A stretch of DNA of 64,000 nucleotides from Arbacia lixula (lineage: Eukaryota > Echinodermata > Echinoidea > Arbacioida > Arbaciidae). The stretch lies in NCBI GenBank assembly GCA_963669155.1, contig CAVLGW020000001.1:32501-96500 (forward strand), read 5' to 3'. Below the pieces are notes generated by a model. It did no database searches, was not told the DNA's origin, and worked only from the letters and a program-made list of their open reading frames with translations. The number at the start of each line of letters is the position of its first letter. Position 1 is the stretch's first letter. The position numbers and the translations under genes are program-made. Of this stretch, positions 1 through 10,533 are shown one piece after another.

Positions 1-139
1 AATTATACTGTACTCGCATCACTTCACAGCAAGATGAATGTGTTGAAATATAACACAGTGTCATCCATTCACATCCACCACTACTTGTTTTAAGTATCAA
101 GAGTGTTGGATCTTACACCAAAACTAGAATACACTACAT

Positions 140-356
140 CTCAAAGGAATTGGCATCGGGTAAAGGGAAAGGGAAGAACGGGAAGGAATCATGGTTTTGA
201 ACCGCAGTATGTTTTGTCCTGTTCAGCATGAAACACGATGATTTAGCCTAAAAAGCATCATGTTTCATGCTGAACTGCACAAAATATACCGCGGTTTTGA
301 ACAGCGGTGCTTTCCCTTTCTTCCCTTTCCCTTTACCCAGTGTCGATTCCTTTGAG
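140..356. mobile_element. Foldback/MITE-like element, copy 1
   Basis: A long imperfect inverted repeat. The left arm starts CTCAAAGGAATTGGCA and the right arm ends ATTCCTTTGAG. Arms of about 100 bp carry a purine-rich stretch (runs of GGGAAA), then a segment ending in CAGCATGAAACA, and meet around a short centre near 245-255. There is no coding capacity. The matching termini and a second copy 240 bp away suggest a non-autonomous foldback DNA element. I could not identify a convincing target-site duplication. Confidence 0.75.
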
Positions 357-597
357 CTGTCGTGTAGGTCTATATACGCTATCAAAGCTTGTTTTACTGA
401 TAAGATTTACAATATGGCTTCTCACAGCACAGTCGTTTCTCGCCATGCTCAAACTCCCTTCTCCTTAACTTTAAGAATACCACTTTTGGATTGTATCGCC
501 GTCAAAACACATGAAAGCCACTGAGGAGCATCTGGTCTAGCATTCAAATGGACAAGCTCCGCTGTACCTCAGTGGCTGTGCTGTACATACACAACAG
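357..597. other. Spacer between the two foldback copies
   Basis: No gene or structure recognised. The 85-residue ORF that runs through this stretch from 267 begins inside the foldback arm and is not credible as a protein. Confidence 0.5.
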
Positions 598-810
598 CTC
601 AAAGGATTTGGCATAGGGAAAGGGAAAGGGAAAAAAGGGAAGGACCCGCAGTTTTAAACTGCGGTATATTTTGTCCAGTTCAGCGTGAAACACGATGCTC
701 TAGCCTAAAAAGCATTGTCATGCTGAACTGGACAAAATATATACTGTGGTTTACAACTGCGGCTCCTTCCCTTTCTTCCCTTTCCCTTTCCCTATGCCAA
801 TTCCTTTAAA
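598..810. mobile_element. Foldback/MITE-like element, copy 2
   Basis: Second copy of the element at 140-356, in the same orientation, with the same order: CTCAAAGGA terminus, GGGAAA-rich arm, AAACTGCGGTATATTTTGTCC, central loop, then the inverse. Arms are still about 90-100 bp. The right terminus reads CCTTTAAA instead of CCTTTGAG, so the ends have drifted. Confidence 0.75.
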
Positions 811-1288
811 CTGGAGTGTACATCCTCTGTATTAATTTAACCCATACGTTTCAAGATTTCATTCATGTAAACCTTCAGAAATTCCATCTTACAGGGATTA
901 AGTTATGAGGCAATGAAAAGAACAACAGACAAACAACCCTGATAACAATGTAACATAATGATTTGAATTATGTTGTAGGTAACATTCATTATACCTTTTC
1001 CTTTCTTCAGATGAGTTTTAGGTAGTTTTAGTTTTTAGTTTTAGTTTATCTTTGAGAGTCAGATCAAGTACTATCTGTGGAGGCCTTCCGTCACCACCTG
1101 ATGGAAGGAGCGAAGTAATCGCTGACTAGACTTTTACTTGCACTTTGTAAATGAGCACCTGCGCATCCTGTGTATGCACACACAGTATCTGCAAGAATCT
1201 TCAGGATTGAAGGAGGCAGATTAACCCGAAGAAGAAGAAGAAGAAGAGTACATAATCATTTTAGTATTGTTCAAATACTGAAAACAAA
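811..1288. other. Gene-free stretch with small repeats
   Basis: Mostly AT-rich unique sequence. A small imperfect hairpin at about 1083-1107 pairs CCTTCC with GGAAGG, and a short GAA run lies at about 1229-1247. No exon with splice borders was recognised. Confidence 0.4.
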
Positions 1289-1504
1289 ATGGTCACGGAG
1301 TTACTGAACGAAGAAATACAAGAAAATGGTATACAGATATGCAACCATCGCGCCCCGTGCGAAAGCTTACAACATAGCTCCAAGAACGAGAATGTATTAA
1401 AGTTAACAATAACTTTGGAGAAGAAGGAAAACACAAGCGAATATATGCCAAATGTGCCAGCTGAAACATGGTTCCGCATAATCTCGTCCATGTATACTGC
1501 ATGA
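1289..1504 (+). CDS. Small ORF of unknown function (weak candidate)
   Basis: 71 codons. The ATG sits in a favourable context (A at -3, G at +4). Residue composition is balanced, without low-complexity runs, and an AATAAA lies just past the stop at 1524-1529. I recognise no domain. It could be a single-exon small protein, a terminal exon or chance. No homology, signal peptide or membrane segment is apparent. Another weak ORF on the other strand ends about 10 bp downstream. Confidence 0.18.
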   Translation: MVTELLNEEIQENGIQICNHRAPCESLQHSSKNENVLKLTITLEKKENTSEYMPNVPAETWFRIISSMYTA

Positions 1505-1514
1505 AGCTTACAAT

Positions 1515-1733
1515 TCAATGTACAATAAATAACGATTGCATAATAGTAGTTGATAGATTAAAAATGTACCATTTTAGTGTTTCAACCAGTTGGACGTGCT
1601 TCGTGCTGTCGATGATATCAACTGCTTCCGGGGTCATGGGGTCATTTCCGGCTTGATCTCCCACTGTCTTGGCATCTCTCTCTAGCACCTGCTCGCAAAG
1701 TCCTCCTGCACTCGAGTCCTTGTCAGTTGACAT
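1515..1733 (-). CDS. Small ORF of unknown function (weak candidate)
   Basis: 72 codons on the minus strand. The first roughly 50 residues are acidic, soluble-looking and coding-like in codon variety, while the last 15 are AT-rich. It might be a first exon whose true splice donor lies before the AT-rich end, or a relic. No family recognised. It converges on the ORF at 1289-1504. Confidence 0.2.
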   Translation of the reverse strand: MSTDKDSSAGGLCEQVLERDAKTVGDQAGNDPMTPEAVDIIDSTKHVQLVETLKWYIFNLSTTIMQSLFIVH

Positions 1734-1759
1734 CGTCCTTCAGAGGCAAGAGTTAAAGA

Positions 1760-2997
1760 CAAACTGTTTTTGCTGTATTTCGATTTCAGCCTTTTTTTTC
1801 ATTCATGCTGTTTAATATTGGTTTAAATATAATTCATGAAATGAAAGTCAGGTTTTAAACTAGAAACGTTTTTGAAATAAATTATGGTCCCTTCACGCCT
1901 TGGTACTAAGGGCTTAACGTACGATCACATGACATCGATTATGACACACCTATTGGATTGTTCATGTTGTGTTACCACTTCGGCCAAACGTTGGAGTACC
2001 TTGGTATCTAAAGATCAATACACGAAATGCCTTTCTTGCTTGCTTGTTACGACAACAGCATACTGGCAAATTACAACCAACGGCGACTTTTGTAAGAGTT
2101 GCGATAAATGAGAATAAATGGGCTTGCTAACATATTCAAATACTATGCACACACCTCTATGCCATGCAGCAAACTGTGGACCTATTGTGGATGGACTGAG
2201 CTATGTGGTAGCTTCTGCGAAAAAAGGTATGCATTCCTTTTACATTTCATTTTATTTTCACCCGACCACTCGGCGCGAGTCAGGTACATTGGGAAGAACT
2301 CTACCAAGACATGATCATGAATCCGTGGTTGAATGTCCATACTTTGAGCAAGACAATTTTAACAAAAATTATTAATACATTATTCTGACTCATTCTTTAG
2401 TACACCAATCATTAGTACACCATTTGCTTTCCACTGACCTGAATGCGTGGATGGTGCTTATATAAGCAAGTGTCCTTTGACACCTGTCAGAACGGTTCAT
2501 TATCATTTTACCAATTATTCGAGAAATGCATCATCCCAAGTACTGCTATTGTCCGACTGATCAAGGATGTTCCCATTACATGAGTACCAGCTAAAGGTAG
2601 ACAAGCAAAAAATGTCACATTGTTCCGTATCGAACCGTATAACATGCAGTTGAACATGTGGCATATTTTCCTTTTAGATAAGTTAACATGCATTTGGATC
2701 TATACAAGCACTACTTCACTTGCCATCGTAAGTACATATAACAAACAATACACGAGATAAAGCCAGTTCATCTGCGAAAACACTAACAGGTTAATGATGC
2801 ATGGTTTAGAATATGCCCCTCATATTGTAACATCGAGTCCAGGTGGGCATGACGCAATCGCGTATGCATCGCATTGTTAAGAGCAGCGGCCAGTAGTTGA
2901 TATCCAGTGGCGGAACATCGTCTCAAAGGTATGGTAATACATTTCTTCAGATGTCCTTGGTATGGAATAAGTAGTAAATTGACACATCATAAAGTCG
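1760..2997. other. Gene-free stretch
   Basis: AT-rich sequence with only short overlapping ORFs that lack motifs. I see no exon, RNA gene or clear repeat here. Confidence 0.4.
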
Positions 2998-3146
2998 AAG
3001 GATGTCAACTTTTTTCGAAGCAGATTTCATCAATTATTATTATTGAAATAATCCTTGGACTTATTTGGACCTCAACATTTGTGTATATCAGATAATTAAT
3101 TCTTTACACAACCATAGCCATTGTGTATCACACCTGTCAATCCGCT
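2998..3146 (+). repeat. Dispersed repeat, copy A
   Basis: Begins GGATGTCAACTTTTTTCGAAGCAG and shares ordered blocks with 9525-9690: AGCAGNTTTC, CATCAATTAT, TCCTTGGA, CATCAGATAA, CCATTGTG and CACACC. Similarity is decayed but collinear, consistent with an old dispersed element. No termini resolved. Confidence 0.5.
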
Positions 3147-3498
3147 TAAAAATGTTTTGTTCTGAATTGCTTATCTCATGCATACACATTTTCGATCCAA
3201 ATTTACCCTAAAAGTGAAAATCTCACAGCCAGGTAATCGATACAACGGCACAAAACCTGCTTCTAAAAAAATGACATCCCTTGACTTTATTTTGTGTCAA
3301 TCTTAGCTCAATTCGAGTCATAACTTTTCAAAAAGTATTTGTGAAAAGTGTCGGAATTTGGTATCAAAGGTTGTTTTTAAGATCTCGTAGTGGGTACTCA
3401 ATTTTGTTTCTATACCTTGTCTTCATTTCGAACATTTCTTTGTCACAGCATGCTCTGTCGCAGCATGCTATCGTCTTGAAATAAAATGAGAATGAGAT

Positions 3499-3535
3499 CC
3501 GTGATGACGGCAGAGTGATTCTGCCATCATCACGG
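3499..3535. repeat. Short near-perfect hairpin
   Basis: A 16-bp stem with one non-Watson-Crick position: CCGTGATGACGGCAGA pairs with TCTGCCATCATCACGG across a 5-nt loop. No T-run follows, so it is not a terminator-like site. Possibly a relic of a small inverted-repeat element. Confidence 0.6.
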
Positions 3536-3539
3536 GTGC

Positions 3540-4985
3540 AGTGAGCTTTACCACTGCTTCTACTGCAAACATTCCTTGCCTTAAGTTAAAACTTACCTAT
3601 AGCATGGACCTATCATGGATGGACTGCGCTCGGATAAACTTCCTTTGATCTATGAGGTCCGCCGCCTCATAAAAATCCAAGACATTCAGGTGTTTTAAAC
3701 AACTAGCTGTATTTCTAATTAGGTAGTGCCTTCCTCTGAATAACAAAAGAAAATCTGTTTTGAGAAGTATGCCAACCGTTCAGCCTTCGCTGGGAGCTCG
3801 TTGCTGATCTTTTTACACACACTGTGAATTAGTTTTGGGGTAAGCGAAGGGAAACTGTGAAAAAAATTGTAGAAAGAATTTGGTCTGTTACTTTTTCGGA
3901 CACCTCCGCACACGAAATTGAGGTTGTTTCCATGAAAGATGAAACACTCAATAAACGATTTACAAGATATTTTTAAGGAAATATGATTTGGAAATGTGTG
4001 ATATGGAGGCATTTCTCTGCCATGTTTTCTACAGTATTCTCATTTTATCACAAAAACGAAGCAACAATATAATATGAAATTCACAGAATCGTATCTTTAT
4101 AAGATGTAATACTACTGCACATGCACTTCAGTTCATGTAGTGGTTCTGAAATCTTCTGCGCATACAGAATATATATTCCTCAAAATGCATTCTACATTTT
4201 GTCATGCTTGTTTGGCGGCGGATCTCCCTCGATCAAAGAGCCAAACGCGTAAAATATTCCATTGTGATATCAATGCACACGACTGCTGTAGGAATGAATT
4301 ACACTTCGTGCTGACTCTATTCCTTACACCTCTCTGCCTATAGCATCTCGACCATGAAACAACTCCTTCTTAGTTTGCGAAGGCGCGGCAGCTGAATAAA
4401 GTGACGGCAACTTTTCTTGACAACAATTTCAACTAGCTGAACAGTCCGAGGTTACACGAATCAGCATTCTCTTCCGTACATGAAATCCAAGATGCAATCA
4501 TTCGACACAAGAACAGTTAAACTCACAACAAATGATATCTCCAGCTAATCGATCTGCATTATCCAAACGTTAGTTGATTGGATTGCAGTGCAAGTCGTTG
4601 AGAGCATATGTCTTTAGTGGGCACGCTCGGGATTCACGCTTCAACTCGAGATTGGCGCTCTATTGAAAACCTTTTAACCAAATGATAAATATTTGTATGG
4701 CGGCAAGCGCAAACTTCACAAAAGCTCCATGCAGAATTTTGCGTTTACATTAGAAGTCATCTGCTGCAAGGGAAAGGAAGAAGGGGAGGCGGGATTCTAC
4801 AGTTACGTAATATGCTTACTGTCTGCCAGAGTTATTGGCTAACGACCTAAAGAGGAATTAGGGTTTTACCAACGCGAACATGTTTCCTATTGTCCCAACG
4901 AGAATAAATTACAGACAAAGTGGATTTTAATTGTGTTAACATTTTATTGGAATAGGGGCAATAGGACCTTAAAAGGGCTTTCATG
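3540..4985. other. Gene-free stretch
   Basis: No exon with splice signals and no family motif seen. A 97-residue minus-strand ORF at 3719-4012 has no recognisable domain and is probably chance. Confidence 0.4.
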
Positions 4986-5005
4986 AGAACAAAACGATAG
5001 GGACA

Positions 5006-5220
5006 GAAAGAGAGAGAGAGAGGGAAAGACACAAACACACATACACACACAAGAAAAACACAGAAAGAGAGACAGGCAGGTAGACAGAGGAGGGAGAGAA
5101 AAGATCTAGAGAGATAGGAAATAAAAGAGAAAAACAGGACGTCAGACTATATAGAGAGGAAGAGTGTGAGAGGATAAACTGAGAAGTGATGAGAGAAAGA
5201 GAAAAGGAGAGGGGGTCTAT
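5006..5220. repeat. GA-rich and CA microsatellite region
   Basis: Purine-rich stretch with AG dinucleotide runs (around 5009-5022) followed by a CA-rich run (around 5032-5049) and further GA-rich sequence. Low complexity only. Confidence 0.7.
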
Positions 5221-5557
5221 GGCAAGAGCAAATCCTGAACAAGGGGAGTCAAAATGAAAGATTGGATGGGGAAGGGGGACTTTTCATTGTTTCAAGAGAG
5301 TTCTCCTTTCCCCTTTTACGGGAACAAATATATTGCTGTATACATGGTAGAGAAGATCATGCATACTAAGAGCTACGCTTTCCATTCATAGACTTCAAAT
5401 GTTTTCTTCTTCCATTCATTGATCATCTTGATCACCGCATCGTGTTTGCACTTCTCCTTATGAATGACTTTAGTCTTCGAGTCTTTGTTGCCCGAGCAAA
5501 TACAATTCCTTGACGCATGGTAATCGAGTAAAGGCATACCGCTTTACTGCCGACTCC

Positions 5558-5599
5558 CCCTTCCCCCTCTCTCTCTCTCTCTCTCTCTCTCTCATTCTC

Positions 5600-5632
<33 letters not shown>

Positions 5633-5867
5633 CTGTCTGTCTCTCTATATCCACATGCTCACCCCTCCTGCTGCCTATCTTGCACTGCTCTATTGTCTCA
5701 ACCCTCTCTCACTCTCTCACTCTCTCCTCTCTTGCTCTACCCCTCTCTCCTTCTCCCCTTCTCACCCTCTCTCTCTCTCTCTCTCCCTCTCTCACTCTCT
5801 CTCTCTCTCTCTAATTTTGTCTCTGTCTCTCTTTCTCTCTCTCTGTCTCTCTGTCTCTCTGTCTGTC

Positions 5868-5902
<35 letters not shown>

Positions 5903-6235
5903 ACATGCTCACCCGTCATGCTGCCTATCTCGCACTGCTCTATTGTCTCAACCCTCTCTCGCTCCCTCCCTCTCTCCCCCTCTCTCCCTCTCCCTCCCCC
6001 CCCCCTCTCCCCCTCTCTCATTCTCTCCCCCTCTATCTCCCTCCCTTTCTCCCTCTCCCTCTCTCTCCACCCCCCTCTCTCTCTCTCTCTCTCTCTCCCT
6101 CCCTCTCTCTCCTTCTCCCTTCCCTTGTATTATCATGTCTCTACTTCTCTCACACCTATCTCTCCTTATCTCTCTTTGTATCTCTATGTGTTATCTCTCT
6201 CTCCCCATGTCTCTTCTTCCTCACACAATCTCTCC

Positions 6236-6275
<40 letters not shown>

Positions 6276-6280
6276 TTCCC
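5558..6280. repeat. Long polypyrimidine (CT)n tract with an internal direct duplication
   Basis: About 0.7 kb that is almost entirely C and T on the plus strand. A non-repetitive block near 5645-5711, containing CCACATGCTCACCC, recurs at 5895-5961 with few changes, so the tract contains a 250-bp direct duplication. Long Ser/Leu or Arg/Glu ORFs here are translation of the repeat. Confidence 0.9.
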
Positions 6281-6581
6281 CCCTTCGATAAACCCCATAT
6301 AGTTTTCTTTCACACTGCACATACACATATGCAACACATCTAAACACACACATTGACTTAGTATTTGAAAGATAAATTATGTACTACACAGAAACGCATA
6401 CAAAAAGACAAGTGCGGTTTTGTTTTTATATATTGAAAAACAATTTCACACTATGAGCACTGGACAGGAGAAGAAACTCTTCAATCTGATTACCATAGAC
6501 TCGTCTTTAGGCACCAATGGTGCATTTAGTACAAGGAATACAAACAATTCACATAGAGCTGGATTATGTCTGGCACACAAA

Positions 6582-6606
6582 CACCCACACACACACACAC
6601 ACACAC
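6582..6606. repeat. (CA)n microsatellite
   Basis: A short uninterrupted CA dinucleotide run. Confidence 0.85.
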
Positions 6607-6712
6607 AGACTTACACATTTCTTAGTGATGCATTAAGAGGAGAAGACAGACATAAATGGACGAGTAACCACCTCACAGCACAAAGCAGTAAGAAGTCAGG
6701 GATAAAAGAGAT

Positions 6713-7305
6713 TATATTCCACATACTAAGAATGATGCTATATGATTGGTCAAGAGTTGATCACGTGATGAGGCGTAGTTTTTCCTATCAGATCACCTGA
6801 GAATAAAAGTTCGTTACACTCTAGGTGATAGTACTTTTTGGTTTCGCTGATCTCTTCACTCCTCACAGTCCTAATGCGTGATTAATATTTTGAGTACGCG
6901 CGAAATAAAAGTGCGTTACATTCGGACTATCAGCTCCCACTAACGCGTCCAAACGCGCGTCATAATGCGCGTCCTAATTGAACGCGCGTCATAATGCGCG
7001 TCCTAATTAACGCGCATCCTAACGCGTGTTCCCCATGGCAGCGGCTCGGGGTTAGGTAGAGAAGTAAACATTACTTTTTTACGTCAAATTGTCATTTTTG
7101 GTATAGATAGTTGGTTTCAGATGTGGAATATAAATCAAATAATCAACTTTTGGTTTCAGGCAATGAGACGAACTATCACTTCCTCGGCGATCTGAATGTA
7201 TACGCTATCTTTCCTCAGCTGCGCTTCGGAAAGATAGCTACATCCAGATTGCCTCGGAAGTGATAGTTCATCCCATCACCTTCACCAACGTTGATTATTT
7301 GTTTA
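6713..7305 (+). repeat. Duplicated 0.59-kb segment, copy 1
   Basis: Starts TATATTCCACATACTAAGAA and recurs at 7888-8478 with high identity. It contains a block of short AACGCGCGTCC-type tandem repeats (about 6939-7030) and a 100-nt hairpin (7170-7269). The copies are direct, 1,175 bp apart. It is either a dispersed element present twice or a local duplication. Confidence 0.85.
7170..7269. repeat. 100-nt imperfect hairpin, miRNA-precursor-like, copy 1
   Basis: Left arm GAACTATCACTTCCTCGGCG and right arm CGGAAGTGATAGTTC form an extended imperfect stem with inner pairing of GCTATCTTTCC to GGAAAGATAGC around a roughly 10-nt loop. The arms total about 45 nt each with small bulges. Length and shape fit a pre-miRNA or a small foldback element; expression is unknown. 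Confidence 0.45.
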
Positions 7306-7361
7306 GTATTAGAGTACCACGACTGTGAGTGTGACTGTGACGTGGATTCGGCGTGTTTATT

Positions 7362-7730
7362 AGGGACTTTTCGATATCAGCGAACGTGCATTTAGGACGC
7401 CGTCGAGAGATTGTCTGCCCGCACGATACGGACAACTGCGCATGCCCCGCGTTCTCAACCACAGGTCGACACGTTCAGTACGCACATCCAGAACGTAGAA
7501 TCCACCAATTTCATCGCGTCCTAGATAGGACGTCCCGCTGGACGTACATCATAGCATACGCAGTGTCGTACAATGACGTAATCACGTACCAGTTTACAGT
7601 AGGGAACGTGCATTCGAAAAGTCCCGATTGCGTCTTAGATCGTGGACGTACGTCGCAGTATGCGCAGTGTCGTACAATGACGTAGTCACGTACCAGTTCA
7701 CAGTAGGGAACGTGCATTCGAAAAGTCCCT
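7362..7730. mobile_element. Short element with 13-bp terminal inverted repeats
   Basis: Perfect termini AGGGACTTTTCGA and TCGAAAAGTCCCT enclose 369 bp. Inside, a block of about 100 bp (around 7527-7620 and 7640-7730) is tandemly repeated, both copies containing CAGTGTCGTACAATGACGTA. No transposase. It lies between the two copies of the 0.59-kb segment. Confidence 0.55.
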
Positions 7731-7887
7731 ATTGTATCATCCATCTGGGCGTGTCGCTATCGTGTATCGTATTGCTAGAAGCAGCTGTCAGTTACAATCA
7801 CTGGCTTGGCTATCTAAAACTCTCTATTGACATACTGAACGGAGATATAGACCGGGGTACAGTAAACAGCACAATGTAACTTCTTTT

Positions 7888-8478
7888 TATATTCCACATA
7901 CTAAGAATGTTGCTATATGATTGGTCGAGAGTTGATCACGTGATGAGGCGTAGTTTTTCCTATCAGATCACCTGAGAATAAAAGTTCGTTACACTCTAGG
8001 TGATAGTACTTTTTGGTTTCGCTGATCTCTTCACTCCTCACAGTCCTAATGCGTGATTAATATTTTAAGTACGCGCGAAATAAAAGTGCGTTACACTCGG
8101 ACTATCACTTGACATCTAACGCGTCCTAACGCGCGTCCTAATGCGCGTCCTAATACGCGTCCTAATACGCGTTCTAATGCACGTCCTAACGCGTGTTCCC
8201 CATGGCAACGGCTCGGGGTTATGGGGATAAGTAAACATTACTTTTTTTACGTCAAATTGTCATTTTTGGTATAGATAGTTGGTTTCAGATGTGGAATATA
8301 AAGCAAATAATCAACTTTTGGTTTCAAGCAATGAGACGAGCTATCACTTTCTCGGCGATCTGAATGTATACGCTATCTTTCCTCAGCTGCGCTTCGGAAA
8401 GATAGCTCATCCAGATCGCCTCGGAAGTGATAGTTCGTCCCATCACCCTCACCAACGCTGATTATTTGCTTAATATCA
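7888..8478 (+). repeat. Duplicated 0.59-kb segment, copy 2
   Basis: Direct copy of 6713-7305. The short ACGCGTCC-type tandem block lies at about 8107-8197 and has a different number and order of repeats, while the rest aligns with few substitutions. Confidence 0.85.
8335..8440. repeat. Imperfect hairpin, miRNA-precursor-like, copy 2
   Basis: Counterpart of 7170-7269. The stem is retained although several bases differ; for example the outer stem reads GACGAGCTATCAC against GTGATAGTTCGTC, and an inner bulge is reduced. Keeping the fold while the bases change is the main reason to note it. Confidence 0.45.
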
Positions 8479-8479
8479 A

Positions 8480-9330
8480 CTCCCTCAGCTTTGCCATCAA
8501 ATAAGGATGGATAGTCCTGGCTCTGAAATAAGCACATTTATAGTACTTAATGAAGTAAAGTACATCTCTTTCATCTCCTTCAACATCATCGTTAAAAGCG
8601 TGATGATATTATTCTATAGATATAGTAGTATTCGCTATGCTCTACCTTTTAAGTACATCATTACTTATTTCGCATCACTCTCTCCATTCTTATGATCATG
8701 TTCATCGTCGTCATCATCATCGCCATCATTGCCAATACTGATATGCAAACTAAAGTAGAAAGAAATACAGACACGCAGTACGAATACACGACAGATATTA
8801 CTGTCAAGTCTGAAAACATTGACAGCAAATCGATCAAATCGATTAATGAGTTTTGAAGGCAAGATGCGCAATCCACAAAACAACTTTAGTTGCTGTATAT
8901 TCTGAATACTTTGACACTCATTCCACTGCAAAACACAACTCACAATTTTAATGTAACACATACATATCCACATATAATTAAAAAAAACACATTTTAAGTG
9001 AGTCCTTTTGAAGCCCATTCTCCCATAATAAATCCAGCAAACATTTTATGTAACAATTTGTTTTGACCTTAGACACTTTCTTCGAGTATAAATAGATAGA
9101 AATATGTTTAAAATGAACGAAACAAAATAAGTGAAAATTACAATATAGGCCTAATTATGACAATAATACATAGTGTTTTATCACAACATAAGTAAAAACG
9201 TTGATATGTAGAGGTGTGGCTTGCTTAAAGTTAAAAAAAAATGATAATAATCGGAAGTGACTAAAACAAAAACAATCAAAGAAGCAGAATGAAAATTTGA
9301 AAAGTAATCACAAATATCAAAATTCAAATA
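8480..9330. other. Gene-free stretch
   Basis: AT-rich sequence with a short CAT/CGT trinucleotide run near 8700-8730. No exon or RNA gene recognised. It lies downstream of the receptor stop codon (minus strand) and may include its 3' untranslated region, but I could not assign a polyadenylation signal. Confidence 0.35.
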
Positions 9331-9540
9331 TTCATAATTCTTAAATGTTCGTGGGCAACTCCAATATCTAACAATGTGTTGCCGTAAATCATGAATTCAC
9401 AGGATGTCAATATTTTGGACAGTAATAAAAAATATCCAAAGTTAGATATTCATAATCAATGATTTTAAATCTTCGTGGTCATTTCCAATATCTAACAATG
9501 TCGTATGGTACATCATTGATTTAAAGGATGTCGATGTTTT
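9331..9540 (+). repeat. Decayed direct repeat pair
   Basis: The block at 9331-9416 recurs at 9448-9540. Both contain TTCGTGG, CCAATATCTAACAATGT and AGGATGTC in the same order. Just downstream at 9525-9690 is the second copy of the dispersed repeat seen at 2998-3146. Confidence 0.55.
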
Positions 9541-9690
9541 TAAAAGCAGGTTTCGATAAAACTCATCAATTATATTTGTGTAATAGTCCTTGGAATATTA
9601 CATACAATTGTCACTTTTAGACAAATTCGGACCTTGTGCATCAGATAACTACTTGGGAACACGGAAGTGTCCATTGTGCAACACACCCAT
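9525..9690 (+). repeat. Dispersed repeat, copy B
   Basis: Collinear with 2998-3146 (shared blocks AGCAGNTTTC, CATCAATTAT, TCCTTGGA, CATCAGATAA). Its 5' end overlaps the end of the local direct repeat. Confidence 0.5.
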
Positions 9691-9851
9691 GATACCAGTC
9701 ATTCCACTAGCAACTGCTATTAAAGTGGAATTGATCATTTAAAGGAGCTACTGGCAGAAAAGGCCTTGTGGATTGGTTTGTCAAAAGTATCAGCAGTTGT
9801 ATTTTTTAACAACTTCAAATGTGAATGACTCTTTGATACTTGTCTGTCTTC

Positions 9852-10533
9852 CTACAGGTTCTTCGACGATCCATCTTTCCGTTTCGCTTCAACGTCCAGC
9901 TGCCTAGTCTGCATTGGCCTAAGGTACAAACCATCGTCACCAACCTCCTTGCGTTTGTCATCACCACGTCGTTCACCATGGGCGAGGTCGTCAGCTCCCT
10001 GTTCTTCGCTCTCAGTAAACGGGGCACAGCTGACACGCGATCCCCGGCGCATTCGTTCCCAGCTCCCCACGAAGTACCCGGCTTCGCCACAATGACAGGC
10101 GCTACCTCCGCAGCAGCGCCTGCAGCAGCAGCGCTTAGACCAGGAGCGCAGCCAACCGGCCCACAGCTCGCGGATGGCTTTCTGTCGGAGGCAGGCGGTG
10201 ATGATGAGGCCAAGGCCCTGCGTGGAGGCAAAAAGGAAGAAGAGGATGTCGAACCAGGGCATTTGGCACGGCCCGACGGCGATGAACGCCACCACCCACG
10301 CGAGGAAGTAGAACACGAGAGCGACGATGACGTTTTCGAGCCGGAGTATGATCTCTCGACGATGGGCGACTTGGAGAGTGACGACCTGCGGCATCATGGT
10401 CCCGTCGTCGACGGGGTTTGGGCGGATGAGTTTGACGAACAGCGCTATCAGGAGGCTTATGGTGACGCCGAGCAGGAGAATGACGAGGAAGATGACGGCG
10501 AAGTTGAGGGCCGGGCCTGGTCCAAAGAAACAG
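9852..10533 (-). CDS. Receptor exon: TM5-TM7, cytoplasmic tail and stop
   Basis: 682 nt, acceptor CGTATCCCTACAG. TM5 follows CFFGPGPALNFAVIFLVI; TM6 is VALVFYFLAWVVAFIAV; TM7 begins at DILFFLFASTQGLGLII with the family's Gln-Gly. The tail of about 110 residues has a Cys cluster (KRCCCRRCC), likely palmitoylated, then a charged region ending SSKNL and TAG. The exon is GC-rich compared with its surroundings. Confidence 0.92.

Noticed and set aside
3719-4012. 97-residue minus-strand ORF as a possible transposase or retroelement fragment
   Set aside because: No catalytic or zinc-binding pattern visible, and no flanking repeats.
5510-6343. Long Ser/Leu ORFs in both frames and Arg/Glu ORFs on the other strand
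   Set aside because: Translation of the CT/GA dinucleotide tract.
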